Positions 1-6,849 are shown, counted from the stretch's first letter. The stretch: 6,849 nucleotides of DNA from Rikenella microfusus (GCA_020719105.1 DYQV01000127.1:1-6849), one strand, 5' to 3'. Program-made: numbers and translations. The notes: generated by a model from the letters alone, not told the origin.

Positions 1-50
1 TTTAAAACAAATAAACAAACCAAATTGTAAATGTTATTATGTCCCAATTC

Positions 51-1076
51 CTAATCCTTGGTTACTCCAAATTGTTTGTTTAATAATTCGGCTTCTTTGA
101 TTCGGTATTCAAGCAATCGATAATAATTTTGAGTGGTGTAATTGCTTAATTTCTCCAAGGCTTTTTTCTCCCATATTAAAGCTAATTCAAGTTTTCCGGC
201 CACTTCGCATGCCAACGCCATATTGTGGCAAGAGGCACCTGATATCCAAGAATCATCATCTGTAGAGAGTTTTTGCCAAATAGCTGCTGCTTTTAGCCAT
301 TCATCGCGATAGGCATAATTGGCTGCTACTTGCATTTCAGTCTGTTGATTATAAAAGAAGTCCCGTTGCACCGGTATCCAATAAGGAACCAATTTGTCAG
401 AGACTTTTGGAGCAACCTGGGATGCTATCTTGTAGGAAAGCCAATCCAATCCATCTTGTGTTTTTATTGTTTCGCGGAAATCATTCAAACTTATAATTTC
501 CGAGACGAACAAGGTATCGCGTTGAACCCATTTATCCAAATTGGTTTCACTTTCAGGCAGATAAATTCTCCAAACAGAACTCACGAAAAGAGCAAGCAGA
601 TTATAGGATGAGTAACTGTATCCATCGAATTGAGTTATACGGACGAGGGAATCAATTATTCCTAACCCTTCGAGCGACAGAACGGCATCAACCTGATACA
701 TTTCAGTAATGCGATTTATATCTGCTGGAGCAATAGGTTTCCACCGGTCTTTTGCTTGTCGGTAAATTACAGCCGGATAGTTCAAACAAGTATCAATGCG
801 GGGTGATTCATTTAAAAAATAGACCAATTGATCCATTATTTTATTCGATGTCAAGGTATCTAATAGATAATGGGCTTTTTGTATGCTATTGGAAAAACTA
901 TCATTTGCTGAAATTCGATAGTTATTCAATACAATGAGGTTATTAACCTGATCTGGCAAAATAGTACCAGCAGGTTTAATTACTTCAATTTGAACGGTTC
1001 CCACCACCTTACATCCCACCATTGATGCTCCCGATACTATTGCAAATACAAACCAAAAAAATATCTTATCTATCAT
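51..1076 (-). CDS. DUF6340-family predicted lipoprotein with C-terminal TPR-like helices
   Basis: Complete 341-residue protein of unknown function, resembling the DUF6340 family of Bacteroidota. Seen: an N-terminal hydrophobic stretch (about residues 5-18) leads to MVGC, with Cys22 as the likely lipidation site. This is a relaxed lipobox, with Met at -3. The residues after Cys22 (KVVGT) are not acidic, so the surface-export signal known in some Bacteroidota is absent and a periplasm-facing lipoprotein is more likely (inference). A family-like opening, IEVIKPAGTILP, spans residues 30-41. The C-terminus (about 247-335) is helical and TPR-like, with alternating Ala/aromatic positions such as AANYAY, AAAIW, MALACEVAGKLELALIWEKKAL. 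The ATG lies 9 bases after the stop of the upstream vWA gene, which implies co-transcription and probably translational coupling. No Shine-Dalgarno is visible. It ends in TAG, and no terminator is seen in the remaining 50 bases. The CDS is secure; the family call is from recalled sequence patterns; no function can be assigned. Confidence 0.85.
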   Translation of the reverse strand: MIDKIFFWFVFAIVSGASMVGCKVVGTVQIEVIKPAGTILPDQVNNLIVLNNYRISANDSFSNSIQKAHYLLDTLTSNKIMDQLVYFLNESPRIDTCLNYPAVIYRQAKDRWKPIAPADINRITEMYQVDAVLSLEGLGIIDSLVRITQFDGYSYSSYNLLALFVSSVWRIYLPESETNLDKWVQRDTLFVSEIISLNDFRETIKTQDGLDWLSYKIASQVAPKVSDKLVPYWIPVQRDFFYNQQTEMQVAANYAYRDEWLKAAAIWQKLSTDDDSWISGASCHNMALACEVAGKLELALIWEKKALEKLSNYTTQNYYRLLEYRIKEAELLNKQFGVTKD

Positions 1077-1085
1077 AATGATATA

Positions 1086-3170
1086 TTATATACTACCCCA
1101 ATACTTTCTTAAAAACCATTCAGTGCATGCTAAAACAAGCAGCAAAATAAATAAACCTTTGAAGTTTATTAATTCAAAATATCCTTTCTTCTCATAAACA
1201 ACGGGAACTATGGTGTTATTTTTCAACAATTCATCAGTCAATTCGTCTATCTGCTCTTTATAAAACAACTTACCCCGATGCTCATTGGCTAAACGGAAAA
1301 GTAAGGAGTGATTGGCAATTAATTCAATTTTTTCAAGTTGTGATTCCTGAATAATAAATTTTCCGTTTTTTTGAATAATTGTTTCCCCCAATTTGGTTTT
1401 TGCCAGATACCGGTAAGTTCCTAATGGCAAACTGCCAATAGATAATGAGTAAGCATTTTCAGTCTTTTGAAATACAAATGGATATCTATTGTTCAATTCA
1501 TCGGTAATCTCAAGAAATAAATCAGGCTCATTCACCAATTCATAAGACTGATTAAAAAGTTTTGCGTTAAAAAACACAGGTTTTTCTTGCTCCAAAACCG
1601 GAGAAATTTCAATAACTAATGGTTCTTTTTTATACTCTGAAGTTAAGTACTGAATTGATTTTAAAATTAATTCACTAGTAATGCTATGATTTGAAAAACG
1701 GGAATATTCATTTAAACTCCATTTCCATATACCTTCACCTACAATAAACCCAGCTTTATAATTGCCTGTTTCAGAAAAAAACCACAAAGGCTTACTCGTA
1801 ACTATCTGGCCAATGCGTTGATACAACAAACAATTCCCTATCGGTACTTCAGGATAATTCCCTAAAGGTATCTGTAAGGATGGAAATCCATTCAAAACAT
1901 CCGCATCAAGGGTTGTTTTAAACAAAGAAAAAGTAGTATTAAATGATGGAAATATTTCAGTATCCAATTCCTTATTTTGTTCAATTTGCAATTGGGTCTT
2001 TAAATTATTTAATGCTTGAATTGAAGTATGTTGGCCGATTACAAACAATACGGGTATTTCATGCAAAATAATGGAAGATAGGACGTGCTGCAAGTTTTGT
2101 GTATTGGACGGTAATTGATGCAGAATTACCAAATCATAGTTTTCAATACTATCAACCGGTTGATTGCTTTGAATTTTAGTCAATTTAAATGCTTGGTTTC
2201 CAGCCATTACATTTTTAAAAACAGCAATATCCGGGTGATATCCATCAAATAAAAGCAATATTTTTTTCTGGTCTTCAGTAATCTCCACATAAAACCGTTT
2301 GCTATTATTTAATAGGTTTTCATCCTTAATGTTTGATTGAATGCGAAATTGATATTCATTAATACCCAAACTATCCGCTTTAATCTGAAAAGCCAGCTTT
2401 TTAAAATATTGTTTTGCATCAACCTCAATTGTTTGACTAGCAAGTACATTTTCGTCCTTAACTAATTCCACAGTAGCCGTTTTACCTTTAAGGTCCGCAG
2501 CACTTATATTGACAAATACAGGTATATTATTCCCTTTGAAAGCTATTTTGTTGCAATCAATTTGTTTAATACTAAAATCAATCCATGAATTGGTATCGCC
2601 CAATGCAAGGCAATAGATTGGGAATGGAAGGTTTTGAGCTGAAAAAATGGGTGAAATCCCTCTATTTACAATACCATCGCTGGATATAAGCAAGGCTCCT
2701 ATATTCTCATTTAAAAAGCCGGTACTAAAAACTGAGAATAGAGATTCATAGTTCGTTTCCTTATCGGAAAATTTCCAGGTCAAACTATCCGTCTTTTCAC
2801 CAAATTGCAAGGTCTTTACTTCGTACTTTACTGATAATTTTTGAACCAACGAGTTGATTTGATTGGGCAACAACGTCCGATTATAGACTGAATCATTTGA
2901 AAGAACCAGCGATTCCGAATTATCTTGAGCAATTACTATTAAAGGTTTTTTTGTTTTTAGGGATCGAGTTTTTAAAACAGGAATTAAAAGTAAAAATCCC
3001 AACACAAAAAGTATCATAAAGCGCAAGGTTTCCAAAACAATCCGGCGAATTTTCGACCATTCGTTATCAGCGGTTCCTTTTCTATAAAGCAACCAACTTG
3101 CAGCTACTGCAACAATAAGCACAAGTATCAGAAACCAACCAGGATAGGAAAATTGTAAGGTGTTATTCAC
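1086..3170 (-). CDS. Membrane-anchored vWA / glutamine-amidotransferase-like protein
   Basis: Complete 694-residue envelope protein. Two membrane segments lie near the N-terminus (about 10-29 and 46-66) and one at the C-terminus (about 671-687), so the bulk probably sits in the periplasm. A vWA-like domain covers about 75-195. Its MIDAS is intact: D83-N-S85-E-S87, a probable Thr139 in ETNYESL, and Asp165 in SSDG. A beta-rich, Ig/CARDB-like region follows (about 200-296), then a class I GATase-like fold (about 302-510) with KKILLLFDGYHPDI, YDLVILHQLP, IPVLFVIG and the motif GEGIWKWSL. No catalytic GATase cysteine motif is visible, so that domain is probably structural or binding. A second beta-rich region spans about 517-608. 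The start is GTG: an in-frame TAA lies three codons upstream, and the first internal ATG (Met52) would remove the first membrane helix. The fabG terminator ends about 14 bases upstream. The pair with the next lipoprotein gene suggests an envelope role. It is related in layout to Bat-type vWA proteins; its exact function is unknown. Confidence 0.87.
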   Translation of the reverse strand: MNNTLQFSYPGWFLILVLIVAVAASWLLYRKGTADNEWSKIRRIVLETLRFMILFVLGFLLLIPVLKTRSLKTKKPLIVIAQDNSESLVLSNDSVYNRTLLPNQINSLVQKLSVKYEVKTLQFGEKTDSLTWKFSDKETNYESLFSVFSTGFLNENIGALLISSDGIVNRGISPIFSAQNLPFPIYCLALGDTNSWIDFSIKQIDCNKIAFKGNNIPVFVNISAADLKGKTATVELVKDENVLASQTIEVDAKQYFKKLAFQIKADSLGINEYQFRIQSNIKDENLLNNSKRFYVEITEDQKKILLLFDGYHPDIAVFKNVMAGNQAFKLTKIQSNQPVDSIENYDLVILHQLPSNTQNLQHVLSSIILHEIPVLFVIGQHTSIQALNNLKTQLQIEQNKELDTEIFPSFNTTFSLFKTTLDADVLNGFPSLQIPLGNYPEVPIGNCLLYQRIGQIVTSKPLWFFSETGNYKAGFIVGEGIWKWSLNEYSRFSNHSITSELILKSIQYLTSEYKKEPLVIEISPVLEQEKPVFFNAKLFNQSYELVNEPDLFLEITDELNNRYPFVFQKTENAYSLSIGSLPLGTYRYLAKTKLGETIIQKNGKFIIQESQLEKIELIANHSLLFRLANEHRGKLFYKEQIDELTDELLKNNTIVPVVYEKKGYFELINFKGLFILLLVLACTEWFLRKYWGSI

Positions 3171-3184
3171 AGGTTTTTAGAATT

Positions 3185-3219
3185 AAAAAATCCCCACTTC
3201 TTTGATTAAAAGCAGGGAT
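3185..3219 (-). terminator. Intrinsic terminator after fabG
   Basis: Read on the minus strand, ATCCCTGCTT (3219-3210) pairs along its whole length with AAGTGGGGAT (3199-3190). This gives a 10-bp stem with two G-U pairs around a 10-nt loop that could close by two further pairs. A run of T follows directly (3190-3185), the classic intrinsic terminator layout. It begins 23 bases after the fabG stop. On the plus strand the stem is not followed by a T run, so it should act only on minus-strand transcripts. It ends only about 14 bases before the GTG of the next gene. Confidence 0.8.
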
Positions 3220-3242
3220 ATTTATTGAATGTTTATGTTTTA

Positions 3243-3989
3243 TTAAGTTAGCATTGCACCGCAAACATTAATAACCTGGCCACTAACATACGATGACATA
3301 TCGGAAGCCAAGAAAGCAGCAACATCGGCTACCTCTTCAGGTTTTCCACCCCTTTTTAATGGAATACTTTTCAACCAACCTTCTTTTTCAGCTTCAGGCA
3401 ATTGAGCGGTCATTTCTGTTTCAATAAAACCAGGTGCAATGGCATTGCAACGGATATTCCGTGAACCTAATTCAAGTGCAATGGATTTAGTAAAGCCGAT
3501 AATCCCGGCTTTTGAAGCAGAATAGTTCGATTGACCTGCATTTCCACGGACACCCACTACAGAACTCATATTCACGATAGAACCGGAGCGTTGTTTGAGC
3601 ATATATTTTTGTACTGCTTTGGTAAGATTAAAAACTGATTTCAAATTCACAGCAATTACCAAGTCCCATTGTTCTTCAGTCATTCGCATCAATAAACCAT
3701 CGCGGGTAATTCCTGCATTGTTTATAAGAATATCAACTTTTCCAAAATCATTTACAACCTGATCAACAAATTCCTGTGATGCATTATAATCAGATGCATT
3801 CGAGGCATAAGCTTTTGCTTGCACGCCATAAGAACGCAATTCTTTTTCAACCGCTTGAGCATTTTCGTCAATTTTTAGATCGGAAAAGGCAACAATAGCA
3901 CCCTGTTGAGCAAATTTTAAGGCTATCATTCTGCCAATACCGCGCGAAGCACCAGTAACAATTGCTACTTTTCCTTCAAGAATTTTCAT
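3243..3989 (-). CDS. fabG: 3-oxoacyl-[acyl-carrier-protein] reductase
   Basis: Complete 248-residue short-chain dehydrogenase/reductase, close to the 244 residues of E. coli FabG. It reduces 3-oxoacyl-ACP to 3-hydroxyacyl-ACP in the cytosolic type II fatty acid elongation cycle. Seen: cofactor loop TGASRGIG (12-19), NNAG (90-93), Asn115, Ser143 and the YSASK motif with Tyr156 and Lys160, so the catalytic tetrad is complete. Arg134 and Arg177 fall where E. coli FabG has its ACP-docking arginines (129 and 172), which supports true FabG over a generic SDR. The C-terminus INVCGAM resembles FabG of Bacteroidota. Asp37 at the end of the second beta strand is a position that often favours NAD(H) in SDRs, while Arg16 favours NADP(H), so cofactor preference is open. 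The gene stands alone: no fabD, fabF or acpP is adjacent. It has its own candidate -7 box upstream and an intrinsic terminator downstream, which suggests a single-gene transcript. A paralogous SDR with another substrate is the main alternative. Confidence 0.93.
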   Translation of the reverse strand: MKILEGKVAIVTGASRGIGRMIALKFAQQGAIVAFSDLKIDENAQAVEKELRSYGVQAKAYASNASDYNASQEFVDQVVNDFGKVDILINNAGITRDGLLMRMTEEQWDLVIAVNLKSVFNLTKAVQKYMLKQRSGSIVNMSSVVGVRGNAGQSNYSASKAGIIGFTKSIALELGSRNIRCNAIAPGFIETEMTAQLPEAEKEGWLKSIPLKRGGKPEEVADVAAFLASDMSSYVSGQVINVCGAMLT

Positions 3990-4024
3990 ATTTTACGATT
4001 TAAATTAATAATTTCAATTTACTA

Positions 4025-4038
4025 CTCTTATGTGAGAG
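4025..4038. repeat. Short inverted repeat in the fabG leader
   Basis: CTCTTATGTGAGAG is an imperfect palindrome: CTCT pairs with AGAG, plus one T-G pair. It lies 2 bases downstream of the candidate -7 box, at or just after the expected transcription start of fabG. It could be an operator or the base of a small leader hairpin. It is short, and chance occurrence is quite possible. Confidence 0.25.
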
Positions 4039-4040
4039 CA

Positions 4041-4048
4041 CAAATATA
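4041..4048 (-). promoter_or_regulatory. Candidate -7 promoter element of fabG
   Basis: The minus strand reads TATATTTG, a full match to the Bacteroidota -7 consensus TAnnTTTG, 51 bases before the fabG ATG. That would leave a leader of roughly 40-47 nt. No TTG-type -33 element is present at 17-23 bases upstream, where the sequence is an A run, so the promoter is only half supported. The same octamer precedes the kinase gene. Confidence 0.5.
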
Positions 4049-4096
4049 AAGAAAAATTTGATTTCGGTTTTTTATAATACCAGACCACCAATCCAA

Positions 4097-6628
4097 CTAA
4101 AGAACTTTTAATTCAGGATTGGGCAATAAAATACCCTCTAATATTTTTATTAAATTGGCCGCGTGAATTGGTTTAGTTAAATAATTTATACAACCGGCAT
4201 TATAGGCCAATTCCTTTTCATCACCCATAATATAAGCCGTTTGAGCAATTATTGGAATTTTTCGGAGTTTAAGAATTTCTTTGGTTGCTTCAATGCCATT
4301 CATTACCGGCATGCGAATGTCCATTAAAATTACATCAACCAGATTGCCTTCGGCTACGTATTCCAAGGCTTCTAATCCATTCTTTGCCCATTTTATGAAT
4401 GCATTGGTCGGTTGCAAAATGTATTCTAAAAGCCGGTAGTTTTGTTCAACATCTTCAGCTATTAAAATATACTTTCCACTAAATATTTTGGAAGCTTCAT
4501 CGGCTAATATTGCTTTGTTAACCGATTTATCCTGAAAATCAGCGGGCAAGGGGTGAGTGAAATAAAACGTTGAACCTTTACCGGGATAGGAAATCACCCG
4601 GATCTCCCCTCCCATCAATTCTACCAGACTTTTACAAATGGCTAAACCCAAACCGGTTCCATTGTATTCTTTGGTGTATGAACGATCAATTTTACTAAAA
4701 CGTTCAAATATAACATCTTGGGTTCCCTCAGCAATGCCAATACCGGTATCCTGAACATAAAATTCAATGGTATTGGCCCAAGAATTGCTAACTCCAAAAT
4801 GAATTACTCCCTTTTCGGTAAATTTTATAGCATTATCAATTAAATTGCTAAATACTTGTTTGAAACGGAAAATATCGGTTTCAATGGAGAGTTTTTGGTA
4901 CTTTTCCTTAAAATCAATTACTAATTCTAAATCATCCCGCTCAATAATCTTAGAGTCTTTATTATGAGTGCTATATAACTCTTTAAAAACTGTTGATAAC
5001 TGATTTTTTTCCCTATTTAAGCGCAATTGTCCAGTTTCTATCTTTGCAACATCAACAATATTGTCAATAAGGGTAAGCAAGTCCTGACCACTTTTACTTA
5101 TCAATTCAATAAATTCTTCCCGCTCACCAATAGTTAAATCAGGATCCGCCAATAAATCAGAAAAACCAATGATTGCTGTCATAGGAATTCGGATATCGTG
5201 CGACATATTAGCCAAGAATGAAGATTTAAGCCGATCCGCCTCTTCGGCTTTTTCTTTTGATTTCAATAATTTATCTTCGTAATTCTTTCTTGAAGTTAAG
5301 TTTGTTATTAAAACTGAAACCATTTTTAAATAATTGATTTCAGTATTATCCCACTCCACTTTATCATGGCTTTCAAAAACAATGGAACCATATAAGCTAT
5401 TTTCAACAACCACTGGAAAAATATAAGCACCGCGCATTTGAATGCTTTTGAGGTATGCTTGCATATCTTCCGGAAGGTATTGCAAGGTAAAACCCAAAAT
5501 CATCTTTCGCTCCTTCAGCATTCGGTTCCACGATGGTACTTTGTCAAAATGAATTAAAAAATTATTGGAAAATGGTTCAAAATCTTTGTGAGCATATTGA
5601 ATAAAAAGCTCGCCTTTTTTGTAATCCTCGCTGTTGTTAATTATTAAAATTCTTTTGGGATTGAAATGATAGGCCACCCTATCAATTACCAATTTGAATT
5701 TTTCTTTATAAGGGATATCGGAATTAAATATGCTAAGTATCTCGGTAAACAACTCATTTCTTTGTAAATTTTTGTTCAATTGGACTTTAGTCTGAAAAAA
5801 ATCAGTAATATCGGCTATTTTACAAGCTACATGGTTCTGAGAAATTGCATATAAATTAAATTGAAGGTGCTTTTTTAAATTTTTAATATAAAGTTCAAAA
5901 ACATCGGTAAATGATTGATCGAAATTTTTGGGCAACTGGTACAAGTAATCAGGATTCATTAGCTCATTTAACAACATTCCAACCATCTGATTTTTTGGCT
6001 TCTCAATTATATTTGTTGCTGCTGTATTTGTATCCTCTACCCTAAAAAGAAAAAGACTGTTGTCTTCCAATTCTGTCCTTTCCAATAATAAAATTCCCTC
6101 CGATAAGTGCTGATCAAAAAAATCAAGGGCTCTTCTTAGATTATTATCTTCGCGTTCTTTGTTTTTAATAGCCTGAATATTCTCAAATTTTATTAAAAGT
6201 GATGTTTGATTATTTAATGGAATCGATACTTTTTCGCAATAGATTTTAGCTTCAATTGCTATTCCTTTTAATGTAATCAGTTTTGCTTCCGTCTCCAGTG
6301 TAACCCTTGTTCCATCAATAATTTCAGCAAAATATTGAATAATCTGTCCTTTGTAATCGGGATGTATTAGATTTGAAAAAACAAGTGATTCAGCATCTTC
6401 ACGAGAAGCCTCAATGAACTTTAAGGCGGTTTGGTTTATGAATTTGATTGATTCCCCTTGAATGATGAGAATCCCTTCAGGAGAATGATTAATAATTAAA
6501 TGGTAAAGGCTTTCCCGGGACTGAATTTGTTGCTCTTTTAAAAGTAATTCGTCGGTTAAAACTTGTCGTTCCGATTTGAGATCTTTTACGAGTTTTTCTA
6601 ATTCCTTAAATGATAGAGGTTCTGACAT
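4097..6628 (-). CDS. Cytosolic PAS-GAF hybrid sensor histidine kinase with C-terminal receiver
   Basis: Complete 843-residue hybrid two-component kinase without any membrane segment, so it probably senses a cytosolic signal. Domains in order: N-terminal coiled coil (about 5-38); PAS (about 40-150, with HSPEGILII and INQTALKFI); a divergent PAS-like region (about 165-280); GAF (about 291-446); a linker helix; HisKA with SHDIRIPM and phospho-acceptor His477; HATPase_c with N box (Asn595, Asn599), G1 DTGIGI (627-632), F box FERF and G2 GTGLGLAI (657-664); and a receiver (about 719-832) with acidic Glu725/Asp726, phospho-acceptor Asp770 in LMDIRMPVMNG, Thr797 and Lys819. All catalytic residues for autophosphorylation and His-to-Asp transfer are present. 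The H-box is odd: the position four after His is Ile481, where Thr or Asn is usual and is needed for phosphatase activity in HisKA kinases. No response regulator or HPt gene is adjacent, so it is an orphan whose output partner lies elsewhere. A good promoter lies upstream. The signal and target are unknown. Confidence 0.93.
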   Translation of the reverse strand: MSEPLSFKELEKLVKDLKSERQVLTDELLLKEQQIQSRESLYHLIINHSPEGILIIQGESIKFINQTALKFIEASREDAESLVFSNLIHPDYKGQIIQYFAEIIDGTRVTLETEAKLITLKGIAIEAKIYCEKVSIPLNNQTSLLIKFENIQAIKNKEREDNNLRRALDFFDQHLSEGILLLERTELEDNSLFLFRVEDTNTAATNIIEKPKNQMVGMLLNELMNPDYLYQLPKNFDQSFTDVFELYIKNLKKHLQFNLYAISQNHVACKIADITDFFQTKVQLNKNLQRNELFTEILSIFNSDIPYKEKFKLVIDRVAYHFNPKRILIINNSEDYKKGELFIQYAHKDFEPFSNNFLIHFDKVPSWNRMLKERKMILGFTLQYLPEDMQAYLKSIQMRGAYIFPVVVENSLYGSIVFESHDKVEWDNTEINYLKMVSVLITNLTSRKNYEDKLLKSKEKAEEADRLKSSFLANMSHDIRIPMTAIIGFSDLLADPDLTIGEREEFIELISKSGQDLLTLIDNIVDVAKIETGQLRLNREKNQLSTVFKELYSTHNKDSKIIERDDLELVIDFKEKYQKLSIETDIFRFKQVFSNLIDNAIKFTEKGVIHFGVSNSWANTIEFYVQDTGIGIAEGTQDVIFERFSKIDRSYTKEYNGTGLGLAICKSLVELMGGEIRVISYPGKGSTFYFTHPLPADFQDKSVNKAILADEASKIFSGKYILIAEDVEQNYRLLEYILQPTNAFIKWAKNGLEALEYVAEGNLVDVILMDIRMPVMNGIEATKEILKLRKIPIIAQTAYIMGDEKELAYNAGCINYLTKPIHAANLIKILEGILLPNPELKVL

Positions 6629-6807
6629 AAATTCGGTACAAGTTGCAAGTTTGATTCAGTCACTTTTAATTCGTTCTTACTGTCAAATATACTTATTACA
6701 ATTCTCACAACAAAACATTATCGAACTGCTTTATTAGAAAGTTTTCATTATATACCGTTAGATTCTTTTAAAACAATAACCCCATTTTTATATGAAATTA
6801 GCCCGCT
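6629..6807. other. Spacer between the upstream gene and the kinase gene
   Basis: A 179-base AT-rich spacer. It contains the kinase promoter described separately. I see no T-tract hairpin after the upstream stop codon, no convincing small ORF, and no structural RNA. Confidence 0.5.
6684..6715 (-). promoter_or_regulatory. Bacteroidota-type promoter of the hybrid kinase gene
   Basis: On the minus strand TTTTG (6715-6711) is followed after exactly 19 bases by TATATTTG (6691-6684). This matches the Bacteroidota sigma-A layout, TTG or TTTG at -33 and TAnnTTTG at -7 with about 17-23 bases between. Transcription would start near 6677-6681, giving a leader of roughly 50 nt before the ATG at 6628. It is the best-formed promoter in the window. 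Confidence 0.65.
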
Positions 6808-6849
6808 TTATTCATACCTGAGCACAGCGAAAGGTGTGAATGTGCGATG
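6808..6849 (-). CDS. C-terminal fragment, probable FtsX/MacB-like ABC transporter permease
   Basis: Partial gene cut by the window edge. The minus-strand frame reads HRTFTPFAVLRYE and then TAA at 6808-6810. An ending of the form xPxxxLRYE-stop is typical of the last residues of MacB/FtsX-family permeases in Bacteroidota (often written NPVEALRYE), which lie just after the final membrane helix. Only 13 codons are visible, so the family rests on this C-terminal signature alone, and another protein ending this way cannot be excluded. The gene reads in the same direction as everything else and ends 179 bases before the kinase start, with the kinase promoter between them. Confidence 0.5.
   Translation of the reverse strand, partial: HRTFTPFAVLRYE

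Noticed and set aside
1..50. Terminator for the vWA/lipoprotein operon
   Set aside because: No stem-loop with a T run is visible on the minus strand after the TAG at 51; the operon may continue or end outside the window.
20..75. Direct repeat CCAAATTGT at 20-28 and 67-75
   Set aside because: Only 9 bases in very AT-rich sequence, with one copy inside the lipoprotein gene; likely chance and no sign of a mobile element or attachment site.
330..611. Plus-strand open frame of 93 codons
   Set aside because: It lies wholly inside the lipoprotein gene on the opposite strand, has no recognisable domain and no promoter, and is a shadow frame.
752..937. Plus-strand open frame of 61 codons
   Set aside because: Also antisense to the lipoprotein gene, with no supporting signal.
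3990..4096. Possible small RNA or riboswitch in the fabG leader region
   Set aside because: Apart from the -7 box and the 14-base palindrome there is no extended pairing or known riboswitch core; the segment is mostly A/T runs.
4088..4122. Inverted repeat CCAATCC / GGATTGG spanning the kinase stop codon
   Set aside because: The 7-bp stem is perfect, but the loop is 21 nt and no T run follows on the minus strand, so it does not qualify as an intrinsic terminator.

Overview
The window looks like chromosomal DNA of a member of the Bacteroidota. It is AT-rich and start codons lack a clear Shine-Dalgarno sequence. Two intergenic regions carry the octamer TATATTTG, which fits the Bacteroidota -7 promoter consensus TAnnTTTG. 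The gene families also fit: a DUF6340-type lipoprotein, a large von Willebrand A / glutamine-amidotransferase-like membrane protein, a FabG ending in NVCGAM, and a membrane-free PAS/GAF hybrid histidine kinase. The genus cannot be named from the sequence.

Every gene is on the minus strand, so transcription runs from right to left. At the right edge (6808-6849) are the last 13 codons of an upstream gene ending in LRYE-stop, a C-terminus typical of FtsX/MacB-type ABC transporter permeases. A 179-base spacer follows, holding a well-formed promoter (TTTTG, 19 nt, TATATTTG). It drives a complete 843-residue hybrid sensor kinase (4097-6628) with the order coiled coil, PAS, PAS-like, GAF, HisKA, HATPase, receiver. 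A 107-base spacer with a second TATATTTG box leads into fabG (3243-3989), the 3-oxoacyl-ACP reductase of fatty acid synthesis. An intrinsic terminator (about 3185-3219) closes fabG.

Immediately beyond the terminator is a GTG-started gene (1086-3170) for a 694-residue protein anchored at both ends, with an intact MIDAS motif and a GATase-like domain. Nine bases further on, a DUF6340-like lipoprotein gene (51-1076) starts. These last two genes form a tight pair and probably act together in the cell envelope. The kinase and fabG appear to be separately transcribed neighbours, with no visible functional link to that pair.

I see no mobile element, CRISPR array, structural RNA or anti-phage system. 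Nothing here is clearly a new biological system. The points most worth a second look are the Ile in place of Thr/Asn in the kinase H-box, the terminator pressed against the GTG start of the vWA gene, and the uncharacterised vWA/DUF6340 envelope pair.
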